From an uncultured Bacteroidales bacterium (lineage in GTDB: Bacteria > Bacteroidota > Bacteroidia > Bacteroidales > Paludibacteraceae): a stretch of DNA of 10,197 nucleotides. Below, piece by piece: positions 1-6,043 of the stretch. The DNA lies in contig CALCGR010000003.1 in the NCBI GenBank assembly GCA_937901025.1, positions 1 to 10,197 on the forward strand. The letters run 5' to 3'. Within the stretch, counting starts at the first letter, position 1. Each line of letters opens with the position of its first letter. Position numbers and translations under genes: made by a program. The notes beneath the pieces are model-generated. The model was given only the letters and a program-made list of their open reading frames with translations. It was not told the DNA's origin and ran no database searches.

Positions 1-28
1 GGGCGACGGAACGCCCCGACGAGCGGGG
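1..28. repeat. GC-rich hairpin, copy of an element also at 9965-9988
   Basis: The first bases of the window form GGGCG (1-5), a 6-base loop and CGCCC (12-16). An alternative hairpin pairs CCCCG (14-18) with CGGGG (24-28), and the two are mutually exclusive. Bases 9-23 are identical to 9974-9988 in the other intergenic region, in the same orientation, and both copies sit on a GGGCG/CGCCC stem. The element lies just beyond the lpxB stop codon, so it is at the 3' end of the operon transcript. It could act as an end-of-operon structure, but no run of T follows it on the minus strand, so I do not call a terminator. The left part is cut off by the window edge. Confidence 0.5.
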
Positions 29-61
29 AGGGATAGGAGTGAACAATATGGCGAGAGATAG

Positions 62-1252
62 TTAATCAAGTTGTCCGTGTTTGGTTATATAGTCCGCGGC
101 GCGGGAGGCAGCGGGCTCGGTTCCTAAGATTTGGCGAAGCTCGTCGTAATGGCGGAGCATCGTTTGGCGATACGGGATATCGGTGAGGAGGCGTTTAACC
201 TCGGCTTCGATATTTTCAACGGTGAAGAGGTACGCGAGCAGTTCGCGAATGACCTCGAGGGGTCGACCCTGCTCATCACGCAGGTCGAGGATGATATTCG
301 GGAGCGTGAAATGGCGAATGGTAAACACCGCCTTCCAGATCAGTCCCGCCAGATGAGGGAGAGCAATATGATACACCGCCACCTGCGGACAACCGAGCAG
401 GGCAGCCTCGAGGGTCGCGGTGCCGCTGTTGACAATCGACACTGCTGCGGTGCGCAGCAGGTCGTAGTTTAGAGTGGAGAGTTTAGAGTTTAGAGTAGTT
501 TCAAAGTTTAGAGTTGAAAGTATTTGCTCGTAGAACTCAGTTGGGATAGAGGGGGCTTGGGCGATGCGAATCTCGTAATCGGGGAACCGCCGTGCGGCTT
601 CGAGCATCTTCGGGAGACAGTGGGAGATCTCGGAACGGCGTGAGCCGGGAAGGAGGGCGATGATTTTTGACCGCTGCGCTGAAGGACCGCTATTGCTGCA
701 AGACCGGCTATCGCCTGTAGGACCGCTATCGCTGAAAGACCGCTGCGCTGAAAGACATTCTTCTGCCGTTGGATTGCCGACGTAGACGGCTTTAGGGTCG
801 TTATAGAAAGAGGGTTCGAAGGGGAAGATGCAGAGGACTTGGTCGCAGAGGCGAAGGATGGTCTTACGGCGCCACCGCTTCCATGCCCACACTTTAGGCG
901 GGATATAATAGACAATCCGCAGCGAGGGCAGGTGTTGGCGAGCGAACTTAGCCATCTTGAGGTTAAACGACGGGTAATCGACGAGGATAAGCACGTCGGG
1001 TTGAGCCTCAAGGAGCGATTGTTTGGCAATGGCAAAGTTGCGGCGAATGGTAGAAATATTTTTCAGCACGGCAACAAATCCCATAAACGCTAAGTCGCGT
1101 ATATGGCGATAAAGGGTACAGCCGGCTGCCGCCATCCTGTCTCCGCCAAAACCGGAGAAGGAGGCGTCAGGATCACGCTGTTTGATGGCTTCGATGAGAG
1201 GTGCGGCGTGCAGGTCTCCCGAGGCTTCGCCCGCTATCAAAAAATACTTCAT
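62..1252 (-). CDS. lpxB: Lipid-A-disaccharide synthase LpxB
   Basis: LpxB (glycosyltransferase family 19) joins UDP-2,3-diacylglucosamine to lipid X to make the tetra-acylated disaccharide 1-phosphate of lipid A; it is a peripheral protein on the inner face of the inner membrane. The 396-residue product has the family landmarks in order: AGEASGDLHA at 7-16, GGDRM at 36-40, a VDYPSFN segment, IPPKVWAWK, VGNPT near 158-162, LLPGSR at 200-205 and SGTATLEA at 276-283. Escherichia coli LpxB is slightly shorter at 382 residues. Two stretches look unlike any LpxB: residues 167-195 (rich in Ser, Gly, Arg) and residues 246-262 (STLN repeated). Both are encoded by tandem repeats described separately and fall between conserved motifs, so the enzyme is probably still active. 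A further oddity is a slightly expanded segment after LPNI (DLRDEQGRP) where I expect a shorter loop. The start at 1252 places the N-terminal motif as in other LpxB proteins. It is the last gene of the minus-strand operon, 38 bases after the M16 peptidase. Confidence 0.96.
   Translation of the reverse strand: MKYFLIAGEASGDLHAAPLIEAIKQRDPDASFSGFGGDRMAAAGCTLYRHIRDLAFMGFVAVLKNISTIRRNFAIAKQSLLEAQPDVLILVDYPSFNLKMAKFARQHLPSLRIVYYIPPKVWAWKRWRRKTILRLCDQVLCIFPFEPSFYNDPKAVYVGNPTAEECLSAQRSFSDSGPTGDSRSCSNSGPSAQRSKIIALLPGSRRSEISHCLPKMLEAARRFPDYEIRIAQAPSIPTEFYEQILSTLNFETTLNSKLSTLNYDLLRTAAVSIVNSGTATLEAALLGCPQVAVYHIALPHLAGLIWKAVFTIRHFTLPNIILDLRDEQGRPLEVIRELLAYLFTVENIEAEVKRLLTDIPYRQTMLRHYDELRQILGTEPAASRAADYITKHGQLD
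467..514 (-). repeat. Array of ACTCTAAAC units inside lpxB
   Basis: On the plus strand GTTTAGAGT occurs exactly at 467-475, 481-489, 488-496 (overlapping the previous copy by two bases) and 506-514. Read on the minus strand the array is translated in frame as residues 246-262 of LpxB, giving STLN twice and a related TTLN. The conserved LLPGSR motif lies upstream and SGTATLEA downstream, so the repeat occupies the variable loop between them. Short arrays of this sequence are, from memory, typical of non-coding DNA in Bacteroidales. Confidence 0.8.
669..753 (-). repeat. Five-unit tandem array (16-19 bases each) inside lpxB
   Basis: Plus-strand units begin with GACCG at 669, 685, 702, 721 and 738 and are 16, 17, 19, 17 and 16 bases long. 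The consensus is close to GACCGCTATCGCTGAAA. Together they make 85 bases, translated on the minus strand as residues 167-195 of LpxB. SAQRS occurs at both ends and DSGP/NSGP in the middle, reflecting the same repeat read in shifting frames. The array sits between the conserved VGNPT and LLPGSR motifs, where LpxB proteins normally carry a variable linker. The units are not multiples of three, so gain or loss of one unit would put lpxB out of frame. Confidence 0.85.
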
Positions 1253-1261
1253 ATTTTTGGT

Positions 1262-1285
1262 GTAGAGGAGTAGAGGAGTAGAGGG
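1262..1285. repeat. Three tandem 8-base repeats between M16 and lpxB
   Basis: GTAGAGGA occurs at 1262-1269 and 1270-1277, followed by the variant GTAGAGGG at 1278-1285. The array fills most of the 38-base gap between the stop codon of the M16 peptidase gene (1291) and the start codon of lpxB (1252). It therefore lies directly in the leader from which lpxB is translated. On the transcript it is CU-rich (CTCTACTC) and contains no ribosome binding site. Confidence 0.8.
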
Positions 1286-1290
1286 TAGGG

Positions 1291-4089
1291 TTAATTAGCC
1301 GGGGTCATAACGACTTCGTACATATTTTTTGCTTCCAGCAGTTTATTCAGCATCGCTTGTACGGATTCGCCCGTCAAGGCATTAACGGCAGGTACAAAAT
1401 CCGTGATGTAGTTCAGACCATATATATCATAGACTTGCAAGATACTGCTCCACCATTCGTTATCCTCCAGATCTTGCTCGTGGTCTTTGAGTAGGGCTGC
1501 TTTCTCCTTGTTCAAGTCTTGCTCCAGGGGTCCGTTTTTAGCAATAGTCTCTACCTCTTCGTGTATGATAGCCATCAGTCGTTCCTGTTTCTCAGGGTCA
1601 GTATCAAAACTCATCAGCAAGAAAGCACAATCGACAGGATGACGCGTGACTCGTCCTGCTACACCGACACCATAACTGCCGCCTTCGCGTTCACGAATGG
1701 ACTCCAAATAACGGGTATCGAGGATACGGCCAATCATACGCATGTTTAGAGCGTTCTCGAGGGTATAGGGGATATCGTAAGATGAGTACTCGATGAAGTT
1801 AGACGCCTTACGGGTTTGCATATCGATGGCGAAGTAGTTCTTTTGGAGTCCTGCAGGACGGCGGATGCCGCTATCCTTGAAGGCGCTCTTTTCGCCACGG
1901 ACCTTCATTGCGCCGATGTATTGGCAGAGGAGTTGACGGAACGCCTTGTCTTGCGGGTCAACGTTACCGACGATGATAAACGTGAAGCTGCCGGGATTAG
2001 CGAAGAGGGTTTTGTGGATATTCATAATCACATCCAAGTTAACCTTACCCAAACTCTTCTTATTGAGCACAAACGCACGGGGGTTGTGGTCAGCGCGCAT
2101 GAGGGTGACGGAGTCGTTGAAGATCGCGTTGGGTTGTGCGGCCTTATTCGCAACGGAGTTCTCGATGAGCGACATAAGGGTGGTATATGCCTCGTCATCG
2201 CGGCGGGGAGCCGTGAAGCCCAGGTAAACGAGTTGGAGGAGGGTTTCGAGGTCCTTGACGGTGGAGTAACCCTCGACCTCGGTATATTCATTGAGGTCGA
2301 TGCTCATATTGACATTCTTTCCCGTCAATGCTTTACGCAGGGCATTGAAGTCGAAGTCGCCGAGGCCCATATATTCGAGAGCATTAGGCAGGATGTTTGC
2401 GCTAGGGATATCCTCTGTATCGAGCAGGGAGATTCCGCCGGGGGCATAGGCATGGAGTTGGATCTCGTCTTCCTTAAATTTCGTCGGTTTGACGATGACG
2501 CGCATGCCGTTCTTTAGGGTGAAGGTGGTAGTACCGAGTGTTTCGTCGGAGGTGACGGTTTTGATTTTCCCCGCCTTCGGCAGGCGTTTAATGAGGGTGT
2601 TATCGACCTGTTGCTCTACGGGAGCCTCTATCTGAGCCTCTTTCGCGGCATCGAGGAGGGCGAGTACTTCGTCCTCGGTAGGGATACGTACCTCCGGTTT
2701 CTCGGGTCCGGAGATAGCGATGGTCGGGAAGCCTTCGGCATACTGTTGAGCCGTCTGGTTAACCGCCTCCAAAGGCAGCATGGGCAGCAGGGCTTGCAGG
2801 GTTTGATATTCCCACTCGATGCCGGGGATGGGGTCACCGTCTTCGAAGTGATTGATATATTCCTGTGCTAATGCCCTATTCTCGCGGGTAGTGCGACCGT
2901 TATATTGGGTCTCTATGTCGGAGAGCATCTGGGTCTTGGCGCGTTCGAGTTCGGCAGAGGTGAAGCCATAGCGGTGGATCTTCTCGCTGAAGAGCAGGGC
3001 ATCGTTGAGGGCCTCCGTTTCGCGACCCTCCTTAGGGATATAATAGACGGTGAAGGCGTCCTTGAGTTTTACTTCCTCACCGTAGAAGGCATAAGCCCCC
3101 ATGAACGGGCAGTCGGCAGCCATGAGTTTCTCGTTGAGTCGTTCGGTCATCATCCGGTAGTTGAGGTCATGGACGACGTCGACCATATAGGCCACGTTTG
3201 TTCCTTGCAGTTCGGCAGGCAGTTGCGGGTGCTTATATTGGATTTGGAGGGTGGTGTTCCGTGCCTCAGGATCGGTGACGATAGCGATGAGGGGAGCCTC
3301 ATTATCCTCGATGGTATAGAGCGGACGCTCGCCGCGGTTGGTGCGAGCAGGAACGTCGGACCATAACTGTTTGATTTTTGCCTCGATGGCATCGACATCG
3401 ATGTCGCCTACGACGATGATAGCTTGGTTATCGGGTCCGTACCACTTCTTATAGTAAGCGCGGAGGGCATCGTAACTGAAGTTATTGATGACGGCGGTAT
3501 CGCCGATGACGTTACGGATACCATAGCGGCTGTTAGGATAGATGAGGGAGTTGAGTTTGGTGTACATGCGGAAGTTAGCATCGAAGCGGGTGCGCCACTC
3601 CTCGCGGATGACGCCGCGCTCGGCATCAATCTCGTCGGGTAGGAGGGAGAGCCCGCATGCCCAGTCGTGCATGACGAGCAAGGCGGAGTCGATGATTCCC
3701 TCCCGGATGGTGGGGACGTTCGACAGGCGGTAGACGGTTTTGTCGATGGAGGTATAAGCATTGATATCTCCGCCGAAGTTCACGCCGATGGATTCGAAAT
3801 AGGTGATGATACCCTTGCCGGGGAAGTGTTGGGTACCGTTGAACGCCATATGCTCCAGGAAGTGGGCGAGGCCGTTTTGGTCATCCTCCTCGAGGATAGC
3901 GCCTACGGCTTGGGCGATATGGAACTCGCACCTTTGTTTAGGCTGTTCGTTGTGGCGGATATAATACGTCAGTCCGTTGTCGAGGTGACCTACGCGCACC
4001 GCTTCATCCACGGGCAGTTGTTGGGGCTGTTGAGCCGAGAGGGTGATGGTTGCTAACAAGCTCACCATCGATAAGATAATCTTTTTCAT
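1291..4089 (-). CDS. Secreted M16 (pitrilysin/insulinase) zinc peptidase
   Basis: This is a full-length 932-residue peptidase of the M16 clan with two M16 lobes in one chain, the architecture of pitrilysin and PqqL. Residues 1-19 form a signal peptide (lysines at 2-3, hydrophobic core, S-A before the likely cut at 19/20), so it probably acts in the periplasm or is exported further. The inverted zinc motif HFLEH is at 76-80, with Glu79 as catalytic base. Glu157 lies 77 residues after His80, the spacing of the third zinc ligand in pitrilysin and insulin-degrading enzyme, within an ERGVIREEWR segment. The second lobe starts near residue 523 (LKNGMRVIV) and lacks a zinc motif, as is normal for the inactive half that helps close the chamber. 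Members degrade oligopeptides held in a closed cavity; the substrate here is unknown. The gene follows ftsH by 4 bases, so it is almost certainly co-transcribed. Confidence 0.95.
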   Translation of the reverse strand: MKKIILSMVSLLATITLSAQQPQQLPVDEAVRVGHLDNGLTYYIRHNEQPKQRCEFHIAQAVGAILEEDDQNGLAHFLEHMAFNGTQHFPGKGIITYFESIGVNFGGDINAYTSIDKTVYRLSNVPTIREGIIDSALLVMHDWACGLSLLPDEIDAERGVIREEWRTRFDANFRMYTKLNSLIYPNSRYGIRNVIGDTAVINNFSYDALRAYYKKWYGPDNQAIIVVGDIDVDAIEAKIKQLWSDVPARTNRGERPLYTIEDNEAPLIAIVTDPEARNTTLQIQYKHPQLPAELQGTNVAYMVDVVHDLNYRMMTERLNEKLMAADCPFMGAYAFYGEEVKLKDAFTVYYIPKEGRETEALNDALLFSEKIHRYGFTSAELERAKTQMLSDIETQYNGRTTRENRALAQEYINHFEDGDPIPGIEWEYQTLQALLPMLPLEAVNQTAQQYAEGFPTIAISGPEKPEVRIPTEDEVLALLDAAKEAQIEAPVEQQVDNTLIKRLPKAGKIKTVTSDETLGTTTFTLKNGMRVIVKPTKFKEDEIQLHAYAPGGISLLDTEDIPSANILPNALEYMGLGDFDFNALRKALTGKNVNMSIDLNEYTEVEGYSTVKDLETLLQLVYLGFTAPRRDDEAYTTLMSLIENSVANKAAQPNAIFNDSVTLMRADHNPRAFVLNKKSLGKVNLDVIMNIHKTLFANPGSFTFIIVGNVDPQDKAFRQLLCQYIGAMKVRGEKSAFKDSGIRRPAGLQKNYFAIDMQTRKASNFIEYSSYDIPYTLENALNMRMIGRILDTRYLESIREREGGSYGVGVAGRVTRHPVDCAFLLMSFDTDPEKQERLMAIIHEEVETIAKNGPLEQDLNKEKAALLKDHEQDLEDNEWWSSILQVYDIYGLNYITDFVPAVNALTGESVQAMLNKLLEAKNMYEVVMTPAN

Positions 4090-4093
4090 TTGC

Positions 4094-6043
4094 TTATTTA
4101 TTTTGGGTTAATATACTATCTCCACGTGATTGCCATTGTCTGGGTCCGAGGATACGTTCCACATCCTCGGCGGTGATGACTTCGCGTTCGATGAGCAGTT
4201 CGGCCAGGGCATGGTGGCCTGTTTCGTATTGTTTGAGGATATGTACTGCCCGCTTCATCTGCTCAGCGATGATGGCGGCCGCCTCCTTGTCGATCACTTC
4301 CGCCGTAGCCTCGGAGTAGGGTTTGGTGAAGCCATACTCATAGCGACCGGTAGAGTCGTAATAAGACACGTCTTTGAGTTTATCCGACATGCCGTAATAG
4401 GCGACCATGGCGTAAGCCTGTTTGGTAGCGCGCTCGAGGTCATTGAGTGCACCGGTGGACGTCTGGTCGAGGAACTGTTGTTCGGCTGCGCGTCCGCCCA
4501 GCAGTGAGCAGAGTTCGTCGAGGATATGTTCCTTGTTGGTCAGTTGTCGTTCCTCGGGTAAGTACCAGGCGGCGCCTAAGGCGGCTCCGCGCGGTACGAT
4601 GGTGACCTTGACGAGCGGGTTGGCGTGTTCGAGCATCCAGGAGATGGTAGCGTGTCCGGCCTCGTGGTACGCGATGGAGCGTTTCTCGGCGGCAGTCATG
4701 ATCTTCGTCTTGCGTTCGAGTCCGCCCACGATACGGTCGACGGCGTCCATGAAGTCTTGTTTGCCCACGCGCTTATGGCTATTACGTGCAGCGATGAGGG
4801 CTGCCTCGTTGCATACGTTGGCTATATCCGCACCGGAGAACCCGGGGGTTTGTTTGGCGAGGAAGTCGACGTCGATGGATTTGTCGAGTTTGATAGGTTT
4901 GAGGTGGACGAGGAAGATCTCCTTACGCTCCTGCAGGTCGGGCAGTTCGACGTGTATCTGTCGGTCGAAGCGTCCGGCGCGCAGCAGGGCAGCGTCGAGA
5001 ACGTCGGCTCGGTTGGTAGCGGCAAGGATGATGACGCCGGAGTTCGTGCCGAACCCGTCCATCTCGGTGAGCAGTTGGTTGAGGGTAGACTCCCGTTCGT
5101 CGTTGCCGCCGGTCATGACGCTCTTGCCGCGGGCGCGACCGATAGCGTCTATCTCGTCGATGAAGACGATGGCGGGAGCTTTCTCTTTGGCTTGGCGGAA
5201 GAGGTCGCGTACGCGGCTGGCGCCGACGCCCACGAACATCTCCACGAAGTCCGAGCCGGACATCGAGAAGAACGGCACATCGGCTTCGCCCGCTACGGCT
5301 TTGGCGAGCAGGGTCTTACCCGTACCCGGAGGGCCTACGAGCAGGGCACCCTTAGGGATCTTACCGCCCAGGTCGGTGTATTTCTTAGGGTTCTTGAGGA
5401 AAGCGACGATCTCCTCCACCTCCTGTTTGGCGCCATATAGTCCGGCGACGTCCTTGAAGGTGACCTTGTCTTTTTTCTCTTTGTCGAAGAGTTGGGCCCG
5501 CGCCTTGCCGACGCCGAAGATCCCTCCGGCGGCGGAGCCCATGCCGCGGCCCATCCACACAAAGAACAGGATGAGCAGGATAAACGGCAGGATGTTCGTG
5601 AGGATGAGGAACCAGTAGTCGTGCGACTTCTCGAAGGTCACGTCCATGGGGGAGAGGCCTGCGGCCTTGCGCGTTGCGTTTTGGTCGTCGAGGTACTTAC
5701 TGAACTCCTCCGCGGAGGCTACCAGTACATTGATCTCGCCGTTCTTGTCCTTACCGGCATCGGTCGAACCGAAGACGAGCGGATAAGACTCGGGCTTGAC
5801 GGTGGCTTTGACCTTGTTGTCATCGAAGACGGTGAGTTTGGCGATATGGTCATTCTCCACATACGCCGCAAACTGGGTGTAACTAAGGCTCTTTTGGTCC
5901 TTGTCCTTGTTCGAAGGATAGAACATGAGAATAAATAGACCGAAGAGCAGCAGGTAAAACAGCCAGCTCAAGAATCGGGGTTTGCGTCCGTTGGGACGCG
6001 GTGCGGGGCGTTGCCCGCGTTGCATATTGTTGTCGTTGTTCAT
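4094..6043 (-). CDS. ftsH: ATP-dependent zinc metalloprotease FtsH
   Basis: FtsH is a hexameric inner-membrane AAA+ protease that extracts and degrades misassembled membrane proteins and short-lived regulators. The 649-residue product has a basic N terminus, a first membrane helix at about 24-42, a periplasmic domain, a second helix at about 142-165, then the AAA+ domain: Walker A GPPGTGKT at 237-244, pore residues FVG at 270-272, Walker B IDEID with Asp296 and Glu297, and arginine fingers Arg355 and Arg358 in the second region of homology. The M41 protease domain has HEAGH at 459-463 and the third zinc ligand Asp534 in STGALND. All catalytic residues are present. The start codon overlaps the uvrD stop codon as ATGA, implying translational coupling. 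The tail after the protease domain is short and ordinary. Confidence 0.98.
   Translation of the reverse strand: MNNDNNMQRGQRPAPRPNGRKPRFLSWLFYLLLFGLFILMFYPSNKDKDQKSLSYTQFAAYVENDHIAKLTVFDDNKVKATVKPESYPLVFGSTDAGKDKNGEINVLVASAEEFSKYLDDQNATRKAAGLSPMDVTFEKSHDYWFLILTNILPFILLILFFVWMGRGMGSAAGGIFGVGKARAQLFDKEKKDKVTFKDVAGLYGAKQEVEEIVAFLKNPKKYTDLGGKIPKGALLVGPPGTGKTLLAKAVAGEADVPFFSMSGSDFVEMFVGVGASRVRDLFRQAKEKAPAIVFIDEIDAIGRARGKSVMTGGNDERESTLNQLLTEMDGFGTNSGVIILAATNRADVLDAALLRAGRFDRQIHVELPDLQERKEIFLVHLKPIKLDKSIDVDFLAKQTPGFSGADIANVCNEAALIAARNSHKRVGKQDFMDAVDRIVGGLERKTKIMTAAEKRSIAYHEAGHATISWMLEHANPLVKVTIVPRGAALGAAWYLPEERQLTNKEHILDELCSLLGGRAAEQQFLDQTSTGALNDLERATKQAYAMVAYYGMSDKLKDVSYYDSTGRYEYGFTKPYSEATAEVIDKEAAAIIAEQMKRAVHILKQYETGHHALAELLIEREVITAEDVERILGPRQWQSRGDSILTQNK

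Noticed and set aside
1..61. Rho-independent terminator after lpxB
   Set aside because: A hairpin exists but no T run follows it on the minus strand, and the sequence is a copy of a repeat found elsewhere.
669..753. CRISPR array
   Set aside because: Units of 16-19 bases are directly adjacent with no spacers, lie in coding sequence and have no cas genes nearby.
467..753. lpxB as a pseudogene broken by repeats
   Set aside because: The reading frame is intact from start to stop and all conserved motifs on both sides of each repeat are present.
4422..5618. Long plus-strand open frame (398 codons) opposite ftsH, and other long frames opposite uvrD, M16 and the methyltransferase
   Set aside because: These are antisense shadows of genes with complete conserved motifs; their translations are of low complexity and show no domains.
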